A stretch of 5,773 nt of DNA, from assembly GCA_016211095.1 (NCBI GenBank), contig JACQSW010000139.1, forward strand, positions 1 through 5,773. Direction: 5' to 3'. The position numbers were made by a program, and so were the translations under genes. The stretch's first letter is position 1; each line of letters opens with the position of its first letter. The DNA comes from Candidatus Woesearchaeota archaeon (GTDB lineage Archaea > Nanobdellota > Nanobdellia > SCGC-AAA011-G17 > GW2011-AR17). A model generated the notes under the pieces. The model did no database searches. It was not told the origin of the DNA and saw only the letters and a list, made by a program, of their open reading frames with translations. Shown in pieces: positions 1-5,773 of this stretch.

Positions 1-2341
1 GTTTTGTGTAATATTTTATTTTATGCTTATCCTGCTTTTTTGCAATTTTATAATTAAGGTGAATCCCAAAAACTTTATTTATATCAAAAATAAATCTTTT
101 AATTAGCTGTAAGTCAGTATTACTGTACCTAAAGTCATAGCAATTTTCTCTCTTAATCTTTTCTTTATCAATCGAGCCATCACCCACTAAATTAGCTAAG
201 ATTCTAGCTAAAGGACTAGACAGTTTTAATGGGAAAGGATTCATAATGAAAAGTTTTGGGCCCGGGCAGTATAAATACTTGGGCCTACCTAACCCTAGCT
301 TATCCCAAAATTTTAAGGGAAGCGCATTTGAATGCTCATATTTCCATATACCACATTGCCCAATGCCAATTATTTGGCCGAATTTTGCCTGGCTTAAATT
401 CAGTTGGTTTCTCAATTTTTTAACATCGAACTTGCCGAGTATCAAGCGTTCATTTTTGGTTAGTTTCAAAAAATCTTCCCAACCCACTATAACTTTCCCG
501 ATTTTATCTTCGTCATTAAAAGAAGAAACAATTTTGTCACCATTGATTATCTCCCTAGCTGGTTTGTAATAAATGCTTCCTGAATTATAAACTAAAACAG
601 GATGGTCTTCTGTTAGCTTAACTTTTGTACCATCCAAAAAATTAATTTGAGAAACCTGCTCATTTGGCATTAATTTCCTTTTGCTGACTAAACTGTAAAA
701 AGAGGGCACCTTTTCTAAACTAGCAGTTATAGAAAAGCAATGGTGCATCTTATTCTTTGCGAATAAAACGCCATCCTGCTCGCCAAATAATTCTGCCTCT
801 TCAAACAAGTCCTTTATAGAAATGTGTTTTGGCGTATCAGATGATACCCTAATCAGAGAATCTTCTGTCAAACATTTTGTCCCGAGGCTTCTTTTTTCGA
901 GTTCTTTGACTAACGATGATTGGTTATATCTTTTTGGGGGCGAAGTTTCTTTGTCGTAGCTCATTACGTCTTTGTTTTGGAGCGTTTCTCCTTGTTCCAT
1001 TTTTGGTAGTTCTTCTTCTTCGAATTTTGCGTATGGGCTGTAAAAGTCGTGCCAGCCTTTTTTGATTGTTCTTGTTCCTTTGTTTACGAATGTTTCTCCG
1101 TTTACCCCTATTTGTAGGTCTACTGTTTCTCTTGTGGCTGGTTCGGAGAATGTTGCTAAGAATCTTTTTGTTATTAGGTCGTAAAGTTTTTTTTGGTCTC
1201 CTGTTAAGGTTGTTGTTTGTTCGCCGGTTATGTAGATGGCTGGGTGGGCGGGGTCTTTTTTTTCTCCGTTGTTTGGTTTTAACGTTTTTTTTGTTAGTAA
1301 TTTTTCAGCGAGTTCTTTGTATTCTGGCTGTTTTTTTAGTTCTTCCAGGATTTTTTTGAAGTCTATAGTTTCCGGGTACTGGTTTGAGCTTGTTCTCGGA
1401 TAAGAGATTAGGGACGAGAGGTATAGTTCTTGTGCTGCCGCTAATGTTTGTTTTGGGCTTAGGCCTATGTGTTTGAATGCTTCGGTTTGCAGCGTTGTTA
1501 AGTCGAATGGTGGTGGCGGCATTTGTTCGAATTGAGTTTTTTTCAAAGACGTGACTTTTGCTTCTTTGCCTTTTGTTTTTTTCAGGATTTGTTCTGCTTC
1601 TTTTTTGTCCCAGAATTTGTCAGCCCAGTGCCACGCATTAATTTTGTTGGTTATTAGTTCTATTTGCCAAAATGGTGTTGGCTTAAAGTTTGTTATTTCT
1701 ATTTCTCTGTCGGCTAATATTTTTAGGGCAGGCCCTTGGACTCTTCCCGAAGAGAGTATTTTGAACATTTTTGTTGCGTTTTTGACGGCTAAGGTTAATG
1801 CTCTGGAAGTGTTTATTCCCCAATAAAAGTCTAAGATGTGCCTCGCTATTCCAGACTCGGCTAATCCCCTATCAATATGCAAAGCCACATTTTCATAAGA
1901 GCGAAGAAGGTCAATTTTTGTTGTGGTTGAGTAATGCATTCTCTTCGCATCCTCTTGCTTGCACACAAAATGCAGGATGTTATACCCTATCACTTCACCC
2001 TCAACATCCCAGTCGCAGGCAACCACAAAAGAATCTGCTTCTTTAGTTAATTTTTTTATTGCATCCAAATAATTTTTTGTAAATGCAGAATCCTTAGACA
2101 CTTCAAAAGAAGGCTTCCACTCAACATCAAATACAGGGTAAACCCATCCCTTCTTGTCTTTCTCCGCAACAGTGTAGAGGTGACCGACTGCGCAAACAAT
2201 AAAAATCTTTTTTCCATCCCGCTCTAATTCGTAGTACGAAATTTTTTTGTTGTAAACTTTTTTTACAAACTTGTTCGGCGCCAAAGCCTCCGCTATCTTA
2301 AGCGAAGTCGATGGTTTTTCAGTGATTATTAGTTCAGCCAT
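1..2341 (-). CDS. topA: DNA topoisomerase I (type IA), 5' part, interrupted by an intein; truncated by the window edge
   Basis: Type IA topoisomerases relax negatively supercoiled DNA by cutting one strand through a 5'-phosphotyrosine link. The frame from ATG at 2341 is open to the left edge (780 codons, no stop). The TOPRIM domain (about residues 1-140) begins MAELIITEKPS with the catalytic Glu8 and carries the acidic triad ACDWDVEGE (D110, D112, E114). The topoisomerase core follows, with SSGRVQGPAL at 197-206, PPPPFDLTTLQ at 275-285 and the active-site Tyr314 in LISYPRTSSN. The N-extein ends at Lys489 in ELEKRSLGTK, and residue 490 is intein Cys1. The rest of the core and any zinc fingers should lie beyond the window. 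The motifs and start resemble archaeal rather than bacterial TopA. A TATA-like box lies about 40 bases upstream and no clear Shine-Dalgarno is seen, so a short leader is likely. Codon use changes abruptly near residue 170. Confidence 0.95.
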   Translation of the reverse strand, partial: MAELIITEKPSTSLKIAEALAPNKFVKKVYNKKISYYELERDGKKIFIVCAVGHLYTVAEKDKKGWVYPVFDVEWKPSFEVSKDSAFTKNYLDAIKKLTKEADSFVVACDWDVEGEVIGYNILHFVCKQEDAKRMHYSTTTKIDLLRSYENVALHIDRGLAESGIARHILDFYWGINTSRALTLAVKNATKMFKILSSGRVQGPALKILADREIEITNFKPTPFWQIELITNKINAWHWADKFWDKKEAEQILKKTKGKEAKVTSLKKTQFEQMPPPPFDLTTLQTEAFKHIGLSPKQTLAAAQELYLSSLISYPRTSSNQYPETIDFKKILEELKKQPEYKELAEKLLTKKTLKPNNGEKKDPAHPAIYITGEQTTTLTGDQKKLYDLITKRFLATFSEPATRETVDLQIGVNGETFVNKGTRTIKKGWHDFYSPYAKFEEEELPKMEQGETLQNKDVMSYDKETSPPKRYNQSSLVKELEKRSLGTKCLTEDSLIRVSSDTPKHISIKDLFEEAELFGEQDGVLFAKNKMHHCFSITASLEKVPSFYSLVSKRKLMPNEQVSQINFLDGTKVKLTEDHPVLVYNSGSIYYKPAREIINGDKIVSSFNDEDKIGKVIVGWEDFLKLTKNERLILGKFDVKKLRNQLNLSQAKFGQIIGIGQCGIWKYEHSNALPLKFWDKLGLGRPKYLYCPGPKLFIMNPFPLKLSSPLARILANLVGDGSIDKEKIKRENCYDFRYSNTDLQLIKRFIFDINKVFGIHLNYKIAKKQDKHKIKYYTK
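170..211 (-). other. First LAGLIDADG homing endonuclease motif
   Basis: Intein residues 222-235 read LARILANLVGDGSI, which matches the dodecapeptide helix of LAGLIDADG enzymes. The acidic metal ligand is Asp232 at the helix end, followed by the usual Gly-Ser/Thr. The residues after it, through RYSNTDLQLIKRFIFDINKV, fit the first alpha-beta-beta-alpha half of such enzymes. The second motif would lie beyond the left edge, so nuclease integrity is undetermined. Confidence 0.88.
293..424 (-). other. Cro/C1 (XRE)-type helix-turn-helix domain embedded in the intein
   Basis: Intein residues about 151-194 read VKKLRNQLNLSQAKFGQIIG and continue IGQCGIWKYEHSNALP. This matches the XRE pattern position by position: 'LR...gLSQ.eFa..iGv' for helices 1-2, then the recognition helix ending in 'W.YE', then 'g...P'. 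It sits between the Hint N-half and the first LAGLIDADG block. The likely role, by inference, is extra DNA contact by the homing endonuclease, or binding to another site. I cannot tell from sequence whether it binds DNA independently. Confidence 0.82.
560..874 (-). other. Hint splicing domain, N-terminal part of the intein (blocks A and B)
   Basis: This covers roughly intein residues 1-105. Cys1 is the nucleophile for the first N-S acyl shift. The TEDH motif at residues 88-91 supplies the block B Thr and His that activate the N-terminal scissile bond. The segment INFLDGTKVKL just before it is the usual beta-hairpin leading into block B, and YKPAREIINGDKI just after it resembles the common 'a.el..GD.i' end of the N-terminal splicing region. 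All residues needed for the first splicing step are present. The right-hand boundary is approximate. Confidence 0.9.
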
Positions 2342-2375
2342 TTTATCAAAAGCAGTATTTTGCTCGGGGATATGC

Positions 2376-2390
2376 CCTTATTAAAACTTT
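2376..2390 (-). promoter_or_regulatory. Putative archaeal TATA box of topA
   Basis: The minus strand reads AAAGTTTTAATAAGG, centred about 42 bases upstream of the topA ATG, in the 69-base gap after the CNNM-like gene. With transcription starting about 25 bases downstream, the leader would be about 15 bases. No purine-rich ribosome site is evident before the ATG (TTTTGATAAAATG). This is based on pattern and spacing only. Confidence 0.4.
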
Positions 2391-2410
2391 CTACAACCCC
2401 GTTTTGGAGT

Positions 2411-3652
2411 TTATGCTTTGCCCTTTTTTTTGATTAAAACCTTAAGAATTCTTTTCTTGCTTGCCTTTTCGATAACACATTCTATGTCTTGTTCAAATTC
2501 TATTGAGTCGCCTTCTTTGGGTATTCTCTTCAGCTTCTTTAATATTAATCCGCTGATTGTTTCCCCCGTTTTGCCTGGCAAGCTTATGTTGAAGAAGTTT
2601 GTTATGAAATTTATTTGTGTAGATCCGTCAACGATTATGGTGTTTTTGTCAACCCTCATTATGACTCTCTCGCTGATATCTCCTTCGTCTATTATTTCTC
2701 CTACTAGCTCTTCTAATAAGTCTTCGAGAGTTATCACTCCTGCTGTTCCGCCGAAATCATCCACAACAATGGCCATGTGGACTCCTTTTTCTTGGAATTC
2801 CTTGAAAAGCTCATTTATCGGCTTATATTTAGGGACGAAGAAAGGCTTTCTCGCAACTTTAGATAATAGGATGTTAGTCTTGCCTTTTTCCAGTAATGGA
2901 AGAAGGTCTTTGACGAATAGGATTCCTACGATGTTGTCTTTGTTTTTTTTATAGAGCGGCATTCTTGAGAATTGGGACTTTATTATTACGCCCATTATGT
3001 CTTTAAGCCTTAACTCTGCGTCTAGGCTTGCCATGTTCATTCTTGAGGTCATTATTTCTCCTGCTGTTATGTCCCCAAATTTGAATGCCCTTTCAATTAG
3101 CTCTTTTTGTTTTTTTGGCAAGTTGCTATCTTCTGCGCCGGCTTCGAAGAGTGCCTTTAATTCGTCTCCGCTTAGTTTTTGCGGCTCAATTTTTTTTCCG
3201 CTTAGGGTTAACAATGCTTTTGCTATTCCGTTGAATATGAAGACTAAGGGGAAGAATAATTTTTCAAAAAATGCTATGGGTTTAGCTGATTTTAAGGCAA
3301 ATGATTCTGCGTGAAGGGCTGCAAATGATTTTGGTGTAACTTCCCCAAACAATAACAGAATAAAAGTTGTAATGCCTGTTGCCAGCCCAATGCCTGATGA
3401 ACCAGTGATTTTTGTGATTTCGTAAGCCATTATTGTTGAGGCTGTTACGTTTACTATGTTATTGCCGATAAGTATTGTTGTTATTAGTTTTTGTGGGTCG
3501 GATTTTATCCTGCTTAGGGTTTCTGCTTCCGGAATTTTTTGCTTAACAAGCGTTTTAAGCTTATATCTGCCTAATGAAAATATTGCTATTTCTGCAGCTG
3601 AAAAGAATGCCGAAAGCATTACACATATTACAAAGATTATCCAGAGATTCAT
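2411..3652 (-). CDS. CNNM/CorC (HlyC/CorC)-family membrane protein: DUF21, CBS pair and CorC_HlyC domains
   Basis: This 413-residue protein has the complete layout of the CNNM/CorC family, which is linked to magnesium or other divalent cation transport across the cell membrane. The DUF21 membrane region covers about residues 1-150. It has hydrophobic helices near 4-27 (with FFSAAEIAIFSLG), 57-78 (with the polar GNNIVNV) and 86-106, ending in the family motif GEVTPKS (103-109), then a hydrophobic stretch at 125-150. Two CBS domains follow at about 194-253 and 262-322; the second contains VVDDFGGTAGVITLEDLLEE. The C-terminal CorC_HlyC domain is at about 330-410. Length and order are normal, with no truncation. 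CBS pairs in this family commonly bind adenine nucleotides, but binding here is not shown. The ion is unknown: older names tie the family to haemolysin, while biochemical work on relatives points to Mg2+. It is the first gene upstream of topA, with no functional link visible. Third codon positions are mainly A or C. Confidence 0.93.
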   Translation of the reverse strand: MNLWIIFVICVMLSAFFSAAEIAIFSLGRYKLKTLVKQKIPEAETLSRIKSDPQKLITTILIGNNIVNVTASTIMAYEITKITGSSGIGLATGITTFILLLFGEVTPKSFAALHAESFALKSAKPIAFFEKLFFPLVFIFNGIAKALLTLSGKKIEPQKLSGDELKALFEAGAEDSNLPKKQKELIERAFKFGDITAGEIMTSRMNMASLDAELRLKDIMGVIIKSQFSRMPLYKKNKDNIVGILFVKDLLPLLEKGKTNILLSKVARKPFFVPKYKPINELFKEFQEKGVHMAIVVDDFGGTAGVITLEDLLEELVGEIIDEGDISERVIMRVDKNTIIVDGSTQINFITNFFNISLPGKTGETISGLILKKLKRIPKEGDSIEFEQDIECVIEKASKKRILKVLIKKKGKA

Positions 3653-3683
3653 AAAAACGCTTCAAACTCATTTAAGAGGGTTA

Positions 3684-3698
3684 TTGTTTAAAAAGGTT
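3684..3698 (-). promoter_or_regulatory. Putative archaeal TATA box of the CNNM/CorC-like gene
   Basis: The minus strand reads AACCTTTTTAAACAA, centred about 38 bases upstream of the ATG at 3652, in the 52-base gap after the phosphoesterase stop codon. The spacing resembles that of the topA candidate. The T-run could also help terminate the upstream transcript. Sequence pattern only. Confidence 0.4.
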
Positions 3699-3704
3699 TT
3701 GGGA

Positions 3705-4310
3705 TTATATTTCTATTATTTTTCCTTTTCTTCCAACATTGATGACTAGGGTTTTGCCTATTTTTTCTTCCATTCCTTCTGCTTCGTGCACGTGGGAACA
3801 GAAGAGTATGTCTGGCTGGAGCTCATCGACTGCTTTTTTGACGCCTGAACTGCCGGGGAAAAATTTTGTGAATTTTTCCATTAACGTGCTGGATGGGTGT
3901 ACGTGCGTGACCATAATCTTTTTGTTGCATCCTTTTATGTATTTGAATCCTTTTTTGAGTATGCTGTGTATTTCGTCTTCTGGCAGCTGGAATAATCCTA
4001 TGTTTGCTGATCCACAGCCGAATAAGCCGACTTCTTTTTCTTTATCTTTTAGTTTTACTGAGTAGCCGTGGAGGTTTTTGGCTTTGTAGAGCTCTGCGAG
4101 GAAGTCTGCTGTGGCTTGGCTTTCGTGATTGCCGGGTATTAGGAGGACTTTTTGCTTGAACATCCCTACAAGGTGTTCGGTGGATGATTCTTGCTGTGTT
4201 ATGTCGCCGCATAGCACTACGAGGTCGACTTTTTCTTTTTCTGCTTTTTGAGCTAGCTGTTTGGCTAGGTCTGTGTCGCCGTGTATATCCCCTGCTGCGA
4301 GTATTTTCAT
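3705..4310 (-). CDS. Calcineurin-like metallophosphoesterase
   Basis: This 201-residue protein carries the two-metal calcineurin-like phosphoesterase motifs in order: GDIHG (residues 7-11, ligands D8 and H10), CGD (D36), GNHE (60-63, N61 and H62), THVH (135-138, H136) and SHVH (172-175). The last motif is usually GH.H, so Ser replaces the Gly, but both histidines remain. It is small and has no signal peptide or membrane helix, so it is presumably cytoplasmic. It looks like a compact stand-alone archaeal YfcE/MJ0936-type or related phosphodiesterase. The substrate (phosphodiester, nucleotide or phosphoprotein) cannot be told from the motifs. The ATG at 4310 is chosen because MKILAAGDIHG starts right at the first beta strand. 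An in-frame TTG at 4331 would add seven polar residues. A weak GGGA lies 8 bases before the ATG. It sits between serS and the CNNM-like gene. Codons end mainly in A or C. Confidence 0.9.
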   Translation of the reverse strand: MKILAAGDIHGDTDLAKQLAQKAEKEKVDLVVLCGDITQQESSTEHLVGMFKQKVLLIPGNHESQATADFLAELYKAKNLHGYSVKLKDKEKEVGLFGCGSANIGLFQLPEDEIHSILKKGFKYIKGCNKKIMVTHVHPSSTLMEKFTKFFPGSSGVKKAVDELQPDILFCSHVHEAEGMEEKIGKTLVINVGRKGKIIEI

Positions 4311-4361
4311 TTTTTGATTCCCTTGTATCAAGAATTTGTTTGTTTATTTGGGGTTTTGTCT

Positions 4362-4372
4362 CCTTATAAACC
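4362..4372 (-). promoter_or_regulatory. Archaeal TATA box of the metallophosphoesterase gene
   Basis: The minus strand reads GGTTTATAAGG, the best match to an archaeal TATA box in the window. It starts about 10 bases after the serS stop codon. It is centred 57 bases before the ATG at 4310, which predicts a leader of about 30 bases, and 36 bases before the alternative TTG at 4331. Its position suggests the phosphoesterase is transcribed independently of serS. Confidence 0.55.
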
Positions 4373-4382
4373 TTTCTGTTCA

Positions 4383-5672
4383 CTACTTTTTAGTTGGGAC
4401 TATTTTTTCTTTTTGTAAGAAAGGCTGCAAAACCTTAGGGACAAGAATGCTGCCATCTTTCTGCTGATAATTCTCCAAAATGGCAACCATAACCCGAGAA
4501 GTAGCAATCGCCGTATTATTCAAGGTATGCAAAACCTCCCTAGAGCCATCCTTATTGATTACCTTAATATTTAAGTCACGAGCCTGATAATCTGTACAGT
4601 TACTCAAGGATCCGACCTCGCCATACTCCCCCAAGGTTGGCCTCCAAACTTCCAAATCAAAACTCCTAGCCTTCCAGTCACCCAAATCGCCGGTGCAGCA
4701 CTCAATAACCCTGTAAGGCAGGCCTAAAAGCTGTATAAGCTCTTCAGAATTCTTCATCAGCTCATCAAAATACTTCCAAGAATCATTAGGGGGAGAAAAA
4801 ATGAACTGCTCAACCTTGTTAAACTGATGAGTCCTCCACAAACCCTTCTCATTAATCCCGTGGCTTCCAACCTCCTTCCTAAAGCACATGCTATAAGCAA
4901 CATACCTTAATGGAAGCTGGGTGTGCTCAAATGCCTCTTCCGAATGCATTCCGAGCACCGCAAACTCCGAAGTCGGAATCAGGTGCAAGTCGTCGCCTTC
5001 CACTTTGTAAATAACTTTTTCATAATTCTCCAAAATTGCGCCTGCAGCTGCATCACAAATGTTCTTATGAACCATAAGCGGGGGCTCAACATACTTGTAG
5101 CCCTTCTTCGCCAAATGCGAAACAGCCAACTGTATCAGCGCCAAATTCAACAAAGCTAAATCACCTTTCAAAAAATAGAAGCCGTTGCCCGTGGTCTTTG
5201 CAGAAGCGTCAAATTCTGCTAAGCCTAAACCCTCTGCCAGCTCAACATGGTTCTTAACTTCAAAATCGAACTTAGGGATTTTTCCCCAGCGCCTTAACTC
5301 AGGATTTTCAGAAGAATCCTTCCCAACAGGCACATCCTTATGCATCATGTTAGGAATCTTTTTCAAAGAAGCGGTTATTTCTTCTTGTAAAAGGCTGAAC
5401 CCTTCCTCTTTCTCTTTTATTTTGAGAGGCAGCAGCTTAGCTTCTTCCAGCACCGCCCCAACATCTTCCTTATTTTTTTTGGCTTCATTAATCTGCTGAG
5501 ACAAAGAATTCCTTTTCGCCCTCAACTCATCCAATTCCAGCTTCAAAGCGCGAAATTTCTTATCTTTGGCAGCTAAATCATCAACTAACCGCAGCTTTTC
5601 CTTCTGGGCCTTCTTCCTTATATTAGCTTTAACCAACTCAGGATTCTCCCTAATCAATTTTATATCAAACAT
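4383..5672 (-). CDS. serS: Seryl-tRNA synthetase (class II, standard type)
   Basis: The enzyme charges tRNA-Ser (and tRNA-Sec where present) with serine in the cytoplasm. At 429 residues it has the usual full length. The N-terminal region (about 1-110) starts MFDIKLIRENPELVK. Its charged, leucine-rich stretch at about 30-105 forms the long antiparallel coiled-coil arm that grips the tRNA variable arm. The catalytic domain shows the motif 1 region (GYKYVEPPLM, 191-200), the serine-site TSE (234-236), motif 2 (FRKEVGSHG with R265 and E267, running to WRTHQFNKVEQF at 290) and motif 3 (NNTAIATSRVMVAILENYQ, 385-403, conserved R393). NCTDYQAR and HTLNNTAIATSR resemble archaeal SerRS, and QARD replaces the more common QARR. 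It is the standard enzyme, not the rare methanogen type. The start fits the family N-terminus exactly. Codons end mainly in T or G, opposite to the two genes downstream. Confidence 0.97.
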   Translation of the reverse strand: MFDIKLIRENPELVKANIRKKAQKEKLRLVDDLAAKDKKFRALKLELDELRAKRNSLSQQINEAKKNKEDVGAVLEEAKLLPLKIKEKEEGFSLLQEEITASLKKIPNMMHKDVPVGKDSSENPELRRWGKIPKFDFEVKNHVELAEGLGLAEFDASAKTTGNGFYFLKGDLALLNLALIQLAVSHLAKKGYKYVEPPLMVHKNICDAAAGAILENYEKVIYKVEGDDLHLIPTSEFAVLGMHSEEAFEHTQLPLRYVAYSMCFRKEVGSHGINEKGLWRTHQFNKVEQFIFSPPNDSWKYFDELMKNSEELIQLLGLPYRVIECCTGDLGDWKARSFDLEVWRPTLGEYGEVGSLSNCTDYQARDLNIKVINKDGSREVLHTLNNTAIATSRVMVAILENYQQKDGSILVPKVLQPFLQKEKIVPTKK

Positions 5673-5695
5673 TTTAACAAAAAATATAAATAGCT

Positions 5696-5711
5696 GAGTT
5701 TTTAAATTTTC
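5696..5711 (-). promoter_or_regulatory. Putative archaeal TATA box of serS
   Basis: The minus strand reads GAAAATTTAAAAACTC, centred about 32 bases upstream of the serS ATG. The surrounding 101 bases are extremely AT-rich and hold other TATA-like strings: TTTATAT near 5684-5690 (too close to the ATG), GTTTAAAAGC at 5719-5728, and a strong ACTTTATAAATT at 5757-5768. The choice is therefore uncertain. Confidence 0.35.
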
Positions 5712-5756
5712 TGCAAATGCTTTTAAACAAAATTATTTTACAACAAAAACAATTTT

Positions 5757-5768
5757 AATTTATAAAGT
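5757..5768 (-). promoter_or_regulatory. Second TATA-like element upstream of serS
   Basis: The minus strand reads ACTTTATAAATT, a good TATA consensus at the right edge of the window, about 90 bases before the serS ATG. If used, it would give a leader of about 65 bases. It could equally be chance in AT-rich DNA or belong to something beyond the edge. Confidence 0.25.
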
Positions 5769-5773
5769 GAAAA

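Larger units (their letters stand above)
1..874 (-). other. Intein with embedded homing endonuclease inside TopA (at least 291 residues visible, C-terminal part missing)
   Basis: Directly after TopA Lys489 the frame continues without a stop into sequence unlike any topoisomerase. It starts with Cys1 (codon 872-874) in CLTEDSLIRV, a classic intein block A. Block B is LTEDHPVLV, with the conserved Thr88 and His91. A helix-turn-helix follows (about 151-194), then a LAGLIDADG motif LARILANLVGDGSI (222-235, catalytic Asp232), and then YSNTDLQLIKRF (about 250-261), which resembles the segment that follows this motif in such endonucleases. By family knowledge this protein excises itself post-translationally, ligates the TopA halves, and encodes a nuclease that spreads the element to empty alleles. 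The second LAGLIDADG copy, the C-terminal splicing blocks (usually ending His-Asn) and the +1 Ser/Thr/Cys are off the window, so splicing competence cannot be judged. Codons end mainly in T or A, unlike the neighbouring extein. Confidence 0.95.

Noticed and set aside
258..267. GC-rich overlapping palindromes GGGCCC and CCCGGG in AT-rich DNA
   Set aside because: They fall within intein codons for a Pro-Gly-Pro stretch and show no larger symmetry, so they are most simply explained by coding.
246..569. 107-codon plus-strand frame opposite the intein
   Set aside because: The minus strand encodes the intein block B region, HTH and adjoining residues continuously. The plus frame shows no recognisable motif.
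1..874. Reading the left end as a separate endonuclease gene or a frameshifted topA
   Set aside because: The frame is unbroken through the junction, and block A begins exactly at the conserved TopA motif, which is the intein arrangement.
1066..1359. Very hydrophobic 97-codon plus-strand frame that could look like a small membrane protein
   Set aside because: It lies opposite the conserved TopA core. Its Leu/Phe/Arg richness comes from the keto-rich strand composition, not from a real gene.
2418..2954. 178-codon plus-strand open frame opposite the CNNM-like gene
   Set aside because: It is the antisense shadow of a gene with clear DUF21/CBS motifs. Its serine/leucine-rich content mirrors the lysine/glutamate codons of the real strand.
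4311..4331. Upstream TTG start for the metallophosphoesterase, adding seven residues
   Set aside because: The extra residues IQGNQK precede a textbook first strand starting at the ATG (MKILAAGDIHG). TTG is also a weaker start, although its spacing from the TATA box is plausible.
1..5773. CRISPR arrays, tRNA/rRNA genes, insertion sequences or long direct repeats
   Set aside because: No spaced repeats, tRNA-like folds, terminal inverted repeats or transposase motifs were seen in any gap. The intergenic spaces are too short for most of these.

Overview
The window looks like a piece of a low-GC archaeal genome, probably of the DPANN type. That placement is inferred from three things: an archaeal-style DNA topoisomerase I, a SerRS with archaeal-looking signatures (NCTDYQAR, HTLNNTAIATSR), and archaeal TATA-like boxes without strong Shine-Dalgarno sites upstream of the genes. 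The lineage cannot be fixed from sequence reading alone.

All four genes lie on the minus strand. Read in transcription order, from high to low coordinates, they are: seryl-tRNA synthetase (5672-4383), a calcineurin-like metallophosphoesterase (4310-3705), a CNNM/CorC-type membrane protein with DUF21, CBS pair and CorC_HlyC domains (3652-2411), and DNA topoisomerase I (from 2341, running off the left edge). Gaps are short (about 50-75 bases). Each gap, and the 101 bases upstream of serS, holds a TATA-like element about 30-60 bases before the start codon, so the genes may be transcribed singly rather than as one operon. They do not form an obvious pathway: translation, a phosphohydrolase, probable ion transport and DNA topology.

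The main discovery is in topA. The reading frame is open from 2341 to the window edge (780 codons). After 489 topoisomerase residues it changes abruptly, at base 874, into an intein: an N-terminal Hint splicing domain starting with Cys, then a Cro/C1-type helix-turn-helix, then the first LAGLIDADG motif of a homing endonuclease. At least 291 intein residues are visible. The rest of the intein and the C-terminal extein lie outside the window.

A second signal is compositional. Third codon positions fall into sharply different regimes: A/C-ending codons dominate in the middle of topA, in the CNNM-like gene and in the phosphoesterase, while T/G-ending codons dominate in serS and in the first ~170 codons of topA. 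The switch inside topA, near 1820-1860, suggests a mosaic gene and could be a trace of co-conversion during intein homing.
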